Positions 9,687 through 18,936 of a DNA stretch of 64,000 nt are shown here, in pieces (position 1 is the first letter of the stretch; each line of letters opens with the position of its first letter). Origin of the DNA: Sphingobium aromaticiconvertens (GTDB lineage: Bacteria; Pseudomonadota; Alphaproteobacteria; Sphingomonadales; Sphingomonadaceae); assembly GCF_037154075.1 (NCBI RefSeq), contig NZ_JBANRJ010000001.1, positions 1,793,501 through 1,857,500 on the forward strand, written 5' to 3'. Position numbers and translations under genes: made by a program. The notes beneath the pieces are model-generated. The model ran no database searches. It was not told where the DNA came from and worked only from the letters and a program-made list of their open reading frames with translations.

Positions 9687-10592
9687 ATTGACCGATATCT
9701 TCTGCGTTATTTTCTGGCCGTGGTGGACAATGGCACGTTCAGCGGGGGCGCGGCGCAGGCCAATGTGTCGCAACCCACGCTGTCGGTCGGCATCGCCAAG
9801 CTGGAGCGGCTGCTGGGCACCACCCTGTTCCAGCGGTCCAGCCAGCGCGTCCACCTGACCGATGCGGGCACCCGCTTCCTGACCCATGCCCGGCGGATCG
9901 AGGGGGCGTTCAATGACGCGGAACTGGCGGGCAAGGGCGCGAAGGCCATGCCGCTGGTTCGGCTGGGCGTGCTGGGCAGCATCGCGACGGATCTGATCGC
10001 AGCGGCCTACGAACGAGCGCGCCTTGCCGATTCACAAGCGCGGGTCGAACTGGTGGAGGGGACGGAACGGGAACTGGTGAGTCATGTCGCGCGGGGCAGG
10101 GTGGACGCGGCGCTCACGCTGGTCGGGCGCGGTGGCGACCGATTTCTGGAAGAGCCGCTGCACGAAGAGGGCTATGCGCTGGCGCTGCCGACCAGCCATC
10201 CGCTTGGCGATGAGGCGGTGATCGCGGCGGAGATGTTGGCGAGCGAAGTGATGATCGTCCGCCGCCATTGCGAGGCGCTGTCCGAAACCAGCCGTCATTT
10301 CACCGAACGGGGCGTGCGGCCTTTCTTTGCGTTGCGCTCGACCAATGACGACAAGGTGCTGAAAATGGTCGCGGCGGGGCTGGGCATCACGGTCATGCCG
10401 GAGGGGCACTGCGCGCCCGGCGTCGCACGGCCCCGCATGGCGGGTTTCACGCCCCGCCGGACGATCGGCCTGCTCTACGCTGCGCATGCGGAGGCGCTGA
10501 AGCAGGACGTGTCACCGATTATCGACGCGCTCCGTCACGTTCTTGGGGCCAGGAAACAGGGGGGCGGGAAAAACGGGCCGGGATCAACCTGA
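9675..10592 (+). CDS. LysR-family regulator, probably of the leucine-degradation operon
   Basis: This 305-residue LysR-type regulator has an N-terminal winged helix-turn-helix (about residues 5-64, NGTFSGGAAQANVSQPTLSVGIAKLERLLG) and a C-terminal periplasmic-binding-like effector domain. It is divergent from ivd across a 74-base gap that holds a T-N11-A dyad, so control of ivd-mccB-mccA-maoC is likely. Many proteobacteria regulate this pathway with a MerR protein (LiuR) instead, so a LysR protein here would be a different solution. The first ATG at 9675 has GAGG ten bases upstream; the ATG at 9684 is in frame but further from it. The effector is unknown. A hairpin at 10579-10597 overlaps the stop. 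Confidence 0.88.
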   Translation: MLSMIDRYLLRYFLAVVDNGTFSGGAAQANVSQPTLSVGIAKLERLLGTTLFQRSSQRVHLTDAGTRFLTHARRIEGAFNDAELAGKGAKAMPLVRLGVLGSIATDLIAAAYERARLADSQARVELVEGTERELVSHVARGRVDAALTLVGRGGDRFLEEPLHEEGYALALPTSHPLGDEAVIAAEMLASEVMIVRRHCEALSETSRHFTERGVRPFFALRSTNDDKVLKMVAAGLGITVMPEGHCAPGVARPRMAGFTPRRTIGLLYAAHAEALKQDVSPIIDALRHVLGARKQGGGKNGPGST

Positions 10593-10597
10593 TCCCG
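10579..10597. terminator. Hairpin between LysR and phospholipase C genes
   Basis: CGGGATCA and TGATCCCG form a perfect eight-base stem with a three-base loop, straddling the LysR stop codon between two convergent genes. There is no strong T-run on either side, so it is at best a weak bidirectional terminator. Confidence 0.4.
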
Positions 10598-10613
10598 CCC
10601 CATTTCCACGCCC

Positions 10614-12728
10614 TCAACTCTGCATCAGCGGATCGCTGATCGAATGGCCGCCATCCTCCAGCCTGCCCGCCAGCCGGACCTCCAGACCCGTCGACACCAC
10701 CGTCAGATCATACCAGTTGCCGGTATCGGCCAGCGACCATAGCTGTGTGCTGCTCTTGCCGGGGATGAGGGTGATGGAGCGATCCGTGTTGACGCGATAG
10801 GCATCGTTGCCCAGCGCGACAGACACCGCGTCCACCGATCCATTATGCAGCCGCAGTTCAAGCGCCTTGCCCCGTCCCTTCGCCGCGCGGGCCACGAGCG
10901 CGGGCGCGCCCTTCGCCTTTGCGACGTCCCCCTTGAAACTCCGCAGGAAGCCGTTGGGACCAAGAACCCACAGGTCGAACAGCCCATCCTCGCCCACGGT
11001 CCAGCTATCGTCGAGTGATTTGCCGGCCTCCAGCGTGTAACGGCGGGGAATGCGGTCGAGGTTCTTCTTGTCATAGACATGATAGACGACGCCGACGCTG
11101 CCTTCATTGCCGAACGTCAGGCGAACGGCGCGGTTGTCCGCATCCATGCTGCCATCGACATTGAGCCGATAGGGCAGGCCGCGTGACCGGCGGATGCCCG
11201 GTTCCTGAAACAGGTCCTGCGGCGCGCGGGGCGGGAGCAGCTTTGGACGCTCCAGATGGCGGGCGAGGATCGCCGAGGCGCTGCTGACATCGGGCATAGC
11301 GGGGAAGGCGGGGTCTTCGCGCGATGCGAAGTCGAAGCAGGAGGTAAGGTCGCCGCACACCGCGCGATGCCAGGGACTGATCGCCGGGATTGTCACGTCG
11401 AACCGCTTTTCAAGGAACTGGCCGACCGAGGTGTGATCGAATATCTCGCTGCTGACCCAGCCGCCCTTGCTCCAGGGCGAAACGACATACATGGGTACGC
11501 GCGGGCCAAGCCCCCAGTTGCGGGTGGTGCCGGTCGCATCATCATCGCGTGAGGTATATTTATCCTCATGGTCGTCGAAATATTCGCCGACCAGGCTCAT
11601 CGTCGCCTTGCCCGCCATCGTCCCGTCGGGATTGAAGGAGGGCGGGGCGGCGGGCGGAAGATGGTCGAACAGGCCGTCATTTTCGTCAAAGGTCTGGAAA
11701 AAGACCGTGCCGCTCCACACATCGGGATTGGCGGTCAGGGCATCGAGAATCTGCGCCGTGAAGAATGCCCCCTCGATCGGCGTCGAGGCGGAGGGATGTT
11801 CCGACAATTCCTTGGGCGGCAGGACCCAGGATACGGCGGGCAGTGTCCCGGCCTTCACATCCTTCGCCAGTTGGCCGAGCGAATGATGGGTCATGCCGCG
11901 CTCATAGAGGGGCGAGCCGGGCTTCGCCTCGCGAAACCCCTTGAACGCCAGCCCGCCATGCATGGCGCCGGTCCAGTTGTCGTTGGGGTCCTGATAGATG
12001 CGCCAGTCGACGCCTGCGGCCTCCAGCACTTCCGGGATGGTCGCCCATTCCAGCGCATTGCCCGCATAGCTATAGCCCGGCTCGGGCAGGGCGCCCTTGA
12101 TCCAGCAGCGCAGATTATTGGGTTCGGACTTGTCGTCACGGCAGTTCACCCCCTGCGCCTGCATGGCGGGATCATGGGCGGAACCGGACCAGAAGACGAT
12201 GCGGTTGGGGTCGGTGCCGGTGGTGATCGAGCAGTGATAGGCGTCGCAGATGGTGAAGGCCTCGGCCAGCGCGAACTGGAACGGCACGTCCTCGCGCTTG
12301 TAATAGCCCATCGAATAGTCGGTCTTATATTTGGGCCAGTAACCGAACTTGCCCTGATTCCAGGCTGCCTGCGCATCGGCGAAGCTGTGCGGGGTGCCGG
12401 GCACCTTCAGCGCATTGGTCCGCCCGGTATCGAGGTGAAAGGGCGGCAGGTCGCGCACGCCATTATTCTGGGACCAGATCGTTTTGCCATCCGCCATCGG
12501 CACCGGATGCCGGTCGCCAAAACCGCGCACGCCCTTCATCGTCCCGAAATAATGGTCGAAGGACCGGTTTTCCTGCATCAGAATGACGATGTGGCGCACA
12601 TCCTTGATCGTGCCCGTTGCGCGGCGTGCGGGGATGGCAAGCGCGCGACCGATGCTGGCGGACAGCGCCGCGAGCGTCGTTCCGGCAAGGCCGGTGGTCT
12701 TCAGGAAATCGCGTCTGGTCTTCGACAT
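10614..12728 (-). CDS. plcN: Phosphocholine-specific phospholipase C, Tat-exported
   Basis: This 704-residue secreted phospholipase C of the PlcH/PlcN family hydrolyses phosphatidylcholine or sphingomyelin to release phosphocholine. It begins with a twin-arginine signal (TRRDFLKTTG, residues 4-13, then a hydrophobic stretch ending ALAIPARRA), so it leaves the cytoplasm folded. The acid-phosphatase-type catalytic region shows VILMQENRSFDHYFG near residue 50, TTGTDPNRIVFWSG and TFDENDGLFDHLPP. The C-terminal third has the two repeated beta domains normal in this family. It is the last gene of a minus-strand run behind a PhnDCE-type transporter and a TonB receptor, 39 bases after phnE, so it probably supplies the phosphorylated substrate those proteins import. 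That link is an inference. Confidence 0.93.
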   Translation of the reverse strand: MSKTRRDFLKTTGLAGTTLAALSASIGRALAIPARRATGTIKDVRHIVILMQENRSFDHYFGTMKGVRGFGDRHPVPMADGKTIWSQNNGVRDLPPFHLDTGRTNALKVPGTPHSFADAQAAWNQGKFGYWPKYKTDYSMGYYKREDVPFQFALAEAFTICDAYHCSITTGTDPNRIVFWSGSAHDPAMQAQGVNCRDDKSEPNNLRCWIKGALPEPGYSYAGNALEWATIPEVLEAAGVDWRIYQDPNDNWTGAMHGGLAFKGFREAKPGSPLYERGMTHHSLGQLAKDVKAGTLPAVSWVLPPKELSEHPSASTPIEGAFFTAQILDALTANPDVWSGTVFFQTFDENDGLFDHLPPAAPPSFNPDGTMAGKATMSLVGEYFDDHEDKYTSRDDDATGTTRNWGLGPRVPMYVVSPWSKGGWVSSEIFDHTSVGQFLEKRFDVTIPAISPWHRAVCGDLTSCFDFASREDPAFPAMPDVSSASAILARHLERPKLLPPRAPQDLFQEPGIRRSRGLPYRLNVDGSMDADNRAVRLTFGNEGSVGVVYHVYDKKNLDRIPRRYTLEAGKSLDDSWTVGEDGLFDLWVLGPNGFLRSFKGDVAKAKGAPALVARAAKGRGKALELRLHNGSVDAVSVALGNDAYRVNTDRSITLIPGKSSTQLWSLADTGNWYDLTVVSTGLEVRLAGRLEDGGHSISDPLMQS

Positions 12729-12767
12729 GAGATCACTCCTGGGTGAGAAAAGATGCGCGAAAGCCGG

Positions 12768-13772
12768 TCACATGCAGGCCTTTCGCAAACGGGCGGTGGC
12801 ATGGTCGAGCAGCAGCACGACCAGCAGGATGGCGATCAGGATCGTGCCGACATGGGCATATTCATACATGTCGTACCGGCCCTTGAGTTCCTGACCGATG
12901 CCGCCCGCGCCGACGATGCCGATCACCGTCGCCATCCGCACGTTTCGGTCGAGGATATAGAGGGTGTAGGCGATCCATTGCGGCAGCACTTGCGGCAGGA
13001 TGGCAAAGCGCCACATGATCATGCGGCGCACGCCCATCGCGGTCAGCGCCTCCTGCGGGCGCGGATCGGCATTTTCCATATCCTCGGCATAGAATTTCCC
13101 AAGGAACCCGGCCCCATAGATGCCAAGCGCAAGGAACCCGGCGATCGGGCCAAAGCCAAAGGCGATCACCAGGAAAAGCGCGCTGATCAATTCGGGTATG
13201 GCGCGCAGGACGCCGACGACGGCGCGGGCGGCGGCGCGTATGACGGGGTTGGGGGTCATGTTCCGCGCGCCCAGCATCGCCAGCGGCCAGCCGGCGGCGA
13301 TGGCGACCACCGTGCCCCAGAGCGCGATTTCCAGCGTCTCCAGCATCTTGACCGCGACATGGCCGACATAACCCAGCGGCTCCACCAGCCAGGTGGTGCG
13401 GACGGGATGGCTCTCCATCCGCATCGTCACCGGGTTCATTTTTTCGTCGGGCGTCTCGACGGTTTCGAGATGCGATAGAAAGGGCAGCTTGGCGGCATCG
13501 AAGCCTTCGATCCGGCTGGTTTCGCGCCGTTCAGAGAGTTGGATGGGGAAAAGCTGGCCGATGACGGTGCCCAGCCCCTCCTGCACCGGCGATCGCGGCG
13601 ACAGGCCGACCTGTGCCAACGCCGCCTGACCGGTCAACGCCAGCATCCGGCCAACCTCGACCCGTTGCCCGCTATACCAGAGCAGCGAGAGCGCTGCGAT
13701 CAGCACGATCAGGCTGCGCGCGCCGAAGGGGGCGGGAAAGTCCCAGCGTGCCGTATCGGTCGCCGCGCTCAT
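12768..13772 (-). CDS. phnE: Phosphonate/organophosphate ABC transporter permease (PhnE-type)
   Basis: This inner-membrane permease belongs to the PhnE group of binding-protein-dependent transporters. At 334 residues it is longer than common PhnE proteins (about 260-290); the extra part is an N-terminal loop between the first membrane segment (residues 20-35) and the permease core. The coupling loop reads EALTAMGVRRMIMWRFAILPQVLP and the conserved VGAGGIGQEL follows. The start ATG overlaps the phnC stop by four bases. With PhnC and PhnD it forms a complete importer. No C-P lyase genes (phnG to phnM) are in the window, so the substrate may be a phosphate ester such as phosphocholine rather than a phosphonate. 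Confidence 0.9.
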   Translation of the reverse strand: MSAATDTARWDFPAPFGARSLIVLIAALSLLWYSGQRVEVGRMLALTGQAALAQVGLSPRSPVQEGLGTVIGQLFPIQLSERRETSRIEGFDAAKLPFLSHLETVETPDEKMNPVTMRMESHPVRTTWLVEPLGYVGHVAVKMLETLEIALWGTVVAIAAGWPLAMLGARNMTPNPVIRAAARAVVGVLRAIPELISALFLVIAFGFGPIAGFLALGIYGAGFLGKFYAEDMENADPRPQEALTAMGVRRMIMWRFAILPQVLPQWIAYTLYILDRNVRMATVIGIVGAGGIGQELKGRYDMYEYAHVGTILIAILLVVLLLDHATARLRKACM

Positions 13773-14548
13773 TCCGCAGGCTCCAGCATCGATGGAGCAA
13801 CGCGTGCGCCGGGTCGTGCGTAGATCAAAGTCTCATCATGCCCATCAAACATGGCTGCCGGCCCATCGAACACAACCCGTCCGGCCTGTAGCGCGACGAT
13901 GCGATCGGCAAATTCACGCGCCAGATCGACCTGATGCAGGCTGCACAGCACGGTCGCGCCATGCGCCTGCGCCTGGGTCCGCAGCAGGGCGAGTATGTCG
14001 CGGCTGATGCGCGGGTCCAGACTGGCGACAGGCTCGTCCGCCAGAATGATGGCGGGATCGCGCATGAAGGCGCGGGCAATGCCGACCCGCTGCTGCTGCC
14101 CGCCGGAAAGCTGATCGGCGCGACGGAGAAGATGTTCGGGTTCCAGCCCCACCGCTTCCAGCGCGGCGCAGGCGCGCTGGCGCAACGGTTCGGGATAGAT
14201 ACCTGTCAATGCGCGCCAAAGCGGCATGTCGGCGGCGGCGCCCGCGATCACATTGGTCGCCACGCGCGCCCGGCCGGTCAGCCCGAAATGCTGGTGTATC
14301 ATGCCGATCCGTCGCCGCAGGAGGGGTAGCGTGCGCCGCTCCACCGGCTTGCCGCCGACAATGACCGTGCCCTGTGTTGGCTCCGCGAGGCCATTGACCG
14401 TCCGCAGCAGCGTGGACTTGCCCGCGCCCGACGATCCAAGGATGATGCAAAACTGCCCAGCCGGGATTTTCAGGCCGATATTGTCCAGCGCATGGGTGCC
14501 ATCGGCATAGTGCAGGGTGACGGAGGAGAAGCGGATGTCCATGCTCAA
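13769..14548 (-). CDS. phnC: Phosphonate/organophosphate ABC transporter ATPase (PhnC-type)
   Basis: This is the 259-residue ATPase of the importer. Walker A is GSSGAGKST (about residues 38-46), the ABC signature is LSGGQQQRV, Walker B is AIILADEPVASLD, and a switch histidine follows in CSLHQVDLA. The N-terminal stretch with HALDNIGLKIPAGQF and the early Q-loop spacing fit the PhnC family. It overlaps phnD and phnE by four bases each, so stoichiometric translation with its partners is likely. The family is firm and the substrate is not. Confidence 0.93.
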   Translation of the reverse strand: MSMDIRFSSVTLHYADGTHALDNIGLKIPAGQFCIILGSSGAGKSTLLRTVNGLAEPTQGTVIVGGKPVERRTLPLLRRRIGMIHQHFGLTGRARVATNVIAGAAADMPLWRALTGIYPEPLRQRACAALEAVGLEPEHLLRRADQLSGGQQQRVGIARAFMRDPAIILADEPVASLDPRISRDILALLRTQAQAHGATVLCSLHQVDLAREFADRIVALQAGRVVFDGPAAMFDGHDETLIYARPGARVAPSMLEPAE

Positions 14549-15477
14549 CGCTCCGCCGACTTGCGTAAGATTTCGCTTTTCAGCGCGTCGCTGACCATCG
14601 CCATCTTCTGGGCGGCGGGGACGAATTTCGCGGCGGGGAAATGCGCGTCATAGCCATCGACCTGCGCGCCGCCATAACCACGGATCATCTCTGGCGTGAC
14701 GCCCGGCGCATGGGCGATGTCCTGAAACGCCACCTGCAATCTGGTGCGCGTCTCCGGCGCCAATTTGCTGTTCACCACCAGGGGCGGATAGGGAATGGGG
14801 TCGCTGCGCGCGATCACCTTGAGGGCGCGGGCGCCCGGCACATTTGCGCGCACTGCCTTTTCGTAGGAATCGAACGACAGGGCCGCAACGTCGACGCGCC
14901 CCTGCAACAGTGCCGCCAGACTGTTGGCATGGCTGCCGGTCATCCGCACCTCGCCAAGATCCTTCGCCGGGTCGATCCCCGCGTCGATCAGCATCGTCAT
15001 TGGAAAGACGAAGGAAGAGGTGGAGTTGATGTCGCCAAATGCGATCCGCTTGCCCCGCAGGTCGCTGATGCCTTTGAACGGCGCGTCACCGCGCGCGAAC
15101 AGTCCCGAATAATAGACCGACTGTCCATCCTTCACCGCCACCGCCAGCAGATCGGCACATCCGCGCTCCTTCGCCTGGAGATATGTGGTCGGCCCGACAA
15201 AGGCGATGTCCGCCCAGCCATTGCACATCCCCTCAACTACCGCGCCGTAGGATTGCGCGACCCTGAGCTTGAAATTCAGACCGGTAGTCCGCGAAACGGC
15301 GTTGAAGACCGGCTGATAATCGGCCAGCGTCCCGCTTTCGGTGCCGCCATCCGCCGGGATCAGAAGCACTTGCAGCGGTTTGGCCTGCGCCGCGCCCGGC
15401 GTGGCCGATGGCAGCGACCAGGCCAGCCCTCCGCCCACGGCAAGGATCAGGAGACCCGCGATCATCCAGCGTTTCAT
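14545..15477 (-). CDS. phnD: Phosphonate/organophosphate-binding protein (PhnD-type)
   Basis: This is the periplasmic binding protein of the importer, 310 residues from the ATG at 15477. That start gives a proper signal peptide (MKRWMIAGLLILAVGG) and has AAGGGA upstream; an open frame further upstream carries an arginine-rich stretch and is unlikely to be translated. The family marks are GTLADYQPVFNAVS near residue 50, WADIAFVGPTTYLQ and the ligand-loop stretch FGDINSTSSFVFP. It follows the TonB receptor by about 143 bases, a gap containing a GC-rich repeat, and overlaps phnC by four bases. The binding pocket cannot be assigned to a particular phosphonate or phosphate ester from sequence alone. 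Confidence 0.92.
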   Translation of the reverse strand: MKRWMIAGLLILAVGGGLAWSLPSATPGAAQAKPLQVLLIPADGGTESGTLADYQPVFNAVSRTTGLNFKLRVAQSYGAVVEGMCNGWADIAFVGPTTYLQAKERGCADLLAVAVKDGQSVYYSGLFARGDAPFKGISDLRGKRIAFGDINSTSSFVFPMTMLIDAGIDPAKDLGEVRMTGSHANSLAALLQGRVDVAALSFDSYEKAVRANVPGARALKVIARSDPIPYPPLVVNSKLAPETRTRLQVAFQDIAHAPGVTPEMIRGYGGAQVDGYDAHFPAAKFVPAAQKMAMVSDALKSEILRKSAER

Positions 15478-15496
15478 AGGCCTATTCCCTTCATGT

Positions 15497-15521
15497 CCGC
15501 CCCGCCTGCGCGGGGGCGGGC
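15497..15521. repeat. GC-rich REP-like palindrome upstream of phnD
   Basis: CCGCCCC and GGGGCGG flank a short spacer containing GCCTGCGCG. Read on the minus strand it resembles the CCCGCGCAGGCGGGG type of extragenic repeat that I recall as common in sphingomonads. It lies in the TonB-receptor/phnD gap and could also attenuate transcription into phnD. Confidence 0.4.
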
Positions 15522-15620
15522 AAGGCGCTAGGCCCCGCCTGTGACAGGGGTGTGAACGACGGAAGGGAAACCGGCGAACGCACACAGCGGGATGTCAGGG
15601 ACGGGGCCATGATGGGATCG

Positions 15621-17795
15621 TCAGAAGCTGGTCGAGTAGGAAATATAGACGCTTTGCGGTTTCCCCTCGAACCCGTAACCATAATAATATTCGGGATCGG
15701 TGGCCTTGATCTCGCCCCGGATGAAGGCCGACCCGAAGCGCTGGTTGCCATAAGCATAACGCTCATCATATTTCTCGTCGAAGATGTTGACGAAGCGCAG
15801 TTGGAGCCGATGCTGTTTCTCGTCGCCGACCCACCAGCCAAGCGACCCGTTGACCACCAGATAGTTGCCGAAATTCTTTCGCAGCGAATTATTGATTCCG
15901 CCGGTCGCATATTCCGGCCCCTGGTAGCGGGGGAACAGCGTCACATGGAACCGCTCGTTCGCGCTGTGCCAGGCGATATTGCCGCCGATCATATATTCCG
16001 GCGTCTCGTTGATTTGCAGGTTGGTGCCGTCCAGTTCCGCCTTTTGCTTGGTGAAATTGACGTTGGCGGAAAAGCTCTTGCCGAAGATCAGGTCTAGGTC
16101 TGCGGTCAGGCCGCGGATCTGCGTCACGCGGTCGTTGTTGAACCATGTGCTGGGGGTGACGCCTGACGTGCCCTGAATGCGGTTCTTGATGTCGGTGCGG
16201 AAATAGCCGGCCTCCCCGTTGATCTGGAAATCGCCAAAATTCTTCGAAAAGCCGATGGCGGCATTGTAGGTTTCGGTCGATTCCGTCTTCAGGTCGGGAT
16301 TGCCGATCGTCTGCGGCACGCCGTTCAACTCCACATAAGAGAAGAGTTCGTTGTTGCGTGGCAGGCTGTAGGATGTGCCGCCATTGGCGCGGATGTAGAA
16401 GGCGCCGATCGGCTGGCGGAACCCGAACTTCCAGATGGTCTTGGAGTTGAAGGCCTTGGCAAAGTCGGTCCGCACCGCGAGCGAAATCTTGGTGTCCGGG
16501 CTGAACGGCAGCACCGGCCGCGCGTCGAGATAAAGACCCGTCACCGTAGTATTATCGTCCTGCACATTGAATGCCGGGTCCGAGTCATTCTTGTACGACA
16601 CCACCTGCACGCCCGCGACCAGTTCGGCCACATTCTTGATATTGATCGTGTTGCGGAAATTCAGGCCGCGCTCCTGGAAACCACCAACCTTGGAAGCGTT
16701 GCCGAAGCCCTTGTTGGCGTAGGGGATCGACTTGCCGGTAGTGGTGCCGAAGGGGACCGTGCCGCCATTCATGCCCGCGCACCCCGTCGCAACCCGGCAG
16801 ATTTCGGCAAAGGTTTCGGTGTTGTTGAGCTTGGGATTGCTCCAGTAACCCGTCAATTCGGTGTAGAGTGCATCTGACCAGCGCCGATCGAGCGAGAAAT
16901 CGACGATCGGGTAGCGCACCCGGTTGGGTGAGAAGGTTTCATTATCCGGGAAGGGGTCTTGAAATTCGATCTGGGTATATTGGCCATTGACCCGGAACTC
17001 GCTCTTGTCGTCGGCCTTGAAGAGATATTTGAGACCGATATTGCTGCGGTTCAGCGGATATTTCTGGATGCCACCGGCGGCCGCGACATTGTCGACATAG
17101 CTTTCCGGGGCGAAGATGCGCGGGCCATCGGTCTGGATCGATCCGCCATAGACCATGACGCTATGGCGTCCTTCGGAATCGAGCGCGAAGCGGGCATTGC
17201 CCCAGATTTCACGGGTGTTGAACGCGCCATATTGGCCGCCAAATTCGAACTTGTTGGTGCCGTCGGGCCGCTTGGTGACAAGGCTGATGACGCCGATGCC
17301 GCCGTTGGAGCCGAAGAACAGGCTGTTGCCGCCGCGGAACACCTCGACCCGCTCGATCATGTGCGGATCGATCGTGGTCGATCCCCAAATGTCCTCCAGC
17401 GCCGGGCCACGATCATAGAGCGGCACGCCGTCCAGCACGACCAGCGTATCGCGATCCCCGCCGCCATCGAGTCGGATCGTATATTCGCCCTCATCAGGCG
17501 AGTAGCCGATATTCGCGCCTTTGATCAGAAACTGCGCGATTTCTGCGAAATTGGTCGCGCCGGTCGTCGCAATCTGTTCGGAACTGACGATCTGAACATT
17601 GTTACCAAAGGCGACGGCCTCGGCCGCCAGCCGGGTGGCCTCGACCTTTTGGCCGGTGACGACGATGGCGGAGGTGTTCTGTTCCTCTGCGGCGGCATCG
17701 GCCGGTTCGGCAGCCATTGCCGCGATCGGCAGGATGCTGCTGCTGGCGAGCAGCGCTGTGAAGAGGAAGGCTCGATGATGGAAAGGCTTTGGCAC
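15621..17795 (-). CDS. TonB-dependent outer-membrane receptor of the phosphorus island
   Basis: This TonB-dependent receptor has about 724 residues from a GTG at 17795, which has GGGGGA seven bases before it and gives a clean signal peptide ending near PIAAMAAEP. An ATG at 17876 would add 27 residues without membrane character. The plug is recognisable by IVVTGQKVEATR, NIGYSPDEGEYTIRLDG, LDGVPLYDR and IERVEVFRGGNSLFFG; the rest is a beta-barrel ending in an aromatic residue (STSF). It heads a minus-strand run with phnD, phnC, phnE and plcN and is divergent from an RpiR regulator across a gap with an AT-rich dyad. A role in taking up the organophosphate handled by the downstream transporter is inferred; nothing in the receptor itself proves it. 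Confidence 0.88.
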   Translation of the reverse strand: MPKPFHHRAFLFTALLASSSILPIAAMAAEPADAAAEEQNTSAIVVTGQKVEATRLAAEAVAFGNNVQIVSSEQIATTGATNFAEIAQFLIKGANIGYSPDEGEYTIRLDGGGDRDTLVVLDGVPLYDRGPALEDIWGSTTIDPHMIERVEVFRGGNSLFFGSNGGIGVISLVTKRPDGTNKFEFGGQYGAFNTREIWGNARFALDSEGRHSVMVYGGSIQTDGPRIFAPESYVDNVAAAGGIQKYPLNRSNIGLKYLFKADDKSEFRVNGQYTQIEFQDPFPDNETFSPNRVRYPIVDFSLDRRWSDALYTELTGYWSNPKLNNTETFAEICRVATGCAGMNGGTVPFGTTTGKSIPYANKGFGNASKVGGFQERGLNFRNTINIKNVAELVAGVQVVSYKNDSDPAFNVQDDNTTVTGLYLDARPVLPFSPDTKISLAVRTDFAKAFNSKTIWKFGFRQPIGAFYIRANGGTSYSLPRNNELFSYVELNGVPQTIGNPDLKTESTETYNAAIGFSKNFGDFQINGEAGYFRTDIKNRIQGTSGVTPSTWFNNDRVTQIRGLTADLDLIFGKSFSANVNFTKQKAELDGTNLQINETPEYMIGGNIAWHSANERFHVTLFPRYQGPEYATGGINNSLRKNFGNYLVVNGSLGWWVGDEKQHRLQLRFVNIFDEKYDERYAYGNQRFGSAFIRGEIKATDPEYYYGYGFEGKPQSVYISYSTSF

Positions 17796-17931
17796 GGCTT
17801 GGTCCCCCGGATGAACTGTGGGCGGCGCGTCGGGCGGCACCGGGTGCGCAAGCGACTCGATGCTGCATCGCGACAACCGCTTGCAGGGAGCGAGCTAGGC
17901 GCGTCATGTGACAGTAAGGTGAATATCACTC

Positions 17932-17951
17932 AATTTATGATGCAATAAATT
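17932..17951. promoter_or_regulatory. AT-rich dyad between TonB receptor and RpiR gene
   Basis: AATTTAT (17932-17938) and ATAAATT (17945-17951) are exact reverse complements around a six-base spacer. The dyad is about 90 bases from rpiR and 137 from the receptor start, in the only AT-rich stretch of the island. It is a candidate RpiR operator controlling both directions. Confidence 0.5.
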
Positions 17952-18039
17952 ATGAGATTTAAGCATGGAAAGGAAATTCTGGACTTTTCTTGGGTGAAGC
18001 TGGAATGAGAAAAGCTCAGTCCACCATGAGGGCGATCGA

Positions 18040-18936
18040 ATGACCACGGAAAAGCCCACGCGCAAGACAGGCGCCGCCGCCGACCAGATGCCCGTAGAAA
18101 ATGCGCTCAGTCGCATCCGCATCGCCCAGCCGGGTATGGCCAAGGGCGCGCGCCGGATCGCCGACTATATATTGGAGCAACCCGCCGACATCGTTCGCAT
18201 GTCCGTCACTGAATTGTCGGAGGCGGTTGGAGTCAGCGAAGGCAGCATCATCAACTTCTGCCGCAGCATTGGCCTGTCGGGCTTTCAGCACATGAAACTC
18301 AGTCTGGCACAGGAAATCGTCCAGCCGGTGCAATTCATCCATGAGGATGTCAGCCGCGAAGACGACATGGACACGATCTGCCGCAAGATCTTCCACTCCG
18401 GCATTCAGGCGCTGCGCGATTCGCTCTCCGTGCTTGATCCGCACGCGATGGGCCGTGCGGTCGATGTAATCCGGGCGGCAAAGCGTGTGGAAATCTACGG
18501 CATCGGTTCCTCCGCGCCGATCGCGGAAGATACCCATTACCGGATGCTGCGGATCGGCCTTGACGCCCGCATCGTGACCGACAGCCATATCCAGGCGATC
18601 AGCGCTTCGCGCTGTGACCCTGACGTGGCGGTGCTCACCATTTCGCACAGCGGCGCGACGCACGAGACGGTGGCGTCGACCCGCCTTGCCCGTGAGGCGG
18701 GCGCAAAAACCATCGTCATTACCAATTTCGCGCGCTCGCCGATTCAGGCTTATGCCGACATCGTGTTGTTCACCATGGCGCGGGAAACCGCGTTTCGGAC
18801 CGAGGCCATGTCGAGCCGGATCGCGCAATTATGCGTCGTCGATGCACTGATCGCGGCGCTGGCGCTGGCCGATTATGACCGCTCGACCGAAACATTGCGA
18901 AGCACATTCGACGTGCTGTCGATCAAGCGCTTTTAG
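18040..18936 (+). CDS. MurR/RpiR-family regulator with SIS domain
   Basis: This 298-residue regulator has an N-terminal helix-turn-helix of the RpiR type (about residues 20-95, with SVTELSEAVGVSEGSIINFCRSIG) and a C-terminal SIS domain (about 130-270, with EIYGIGSSAPIAED and ISHSGATHET). SIS domains bind phosphorylated ligands, usually phosphosugars, so a phosphorylated effector from the neighbouring uptake system is plausible. It is divergent from the TonB-receptor/phnDCE/plcN run, with a dyad between, and convergent with a HAD-IIA phosphatase gene that it overlaps by four bases. Local control of the island is inferred from position. Confidence 0.9.
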   Translation: MTTEKPTRKTGAAADQMPVENALSRIRIAQPGMAKGARRIADYILEQPADIVRMSVTELSEAVGVSEGSIINFCRSIGLSGFQHMKLSLAQEIVQPVQFIHEDVSREDDMDTICRKIFHSGIQALRDSLSVLDPHAMGRAVDVIRAAKRVEIYGIGSSAPIAEDTHYRMLRIGLDARIVTDSHIQAISASRCDPDVAVLTISHSGATHETVASTRLAREAGAKTIVITNFARSPIQAYADIVLFTMARETAFRTEAMSSRIAQLCVVDALIAALALADYDRSTETLRSTFDVLSIKRF

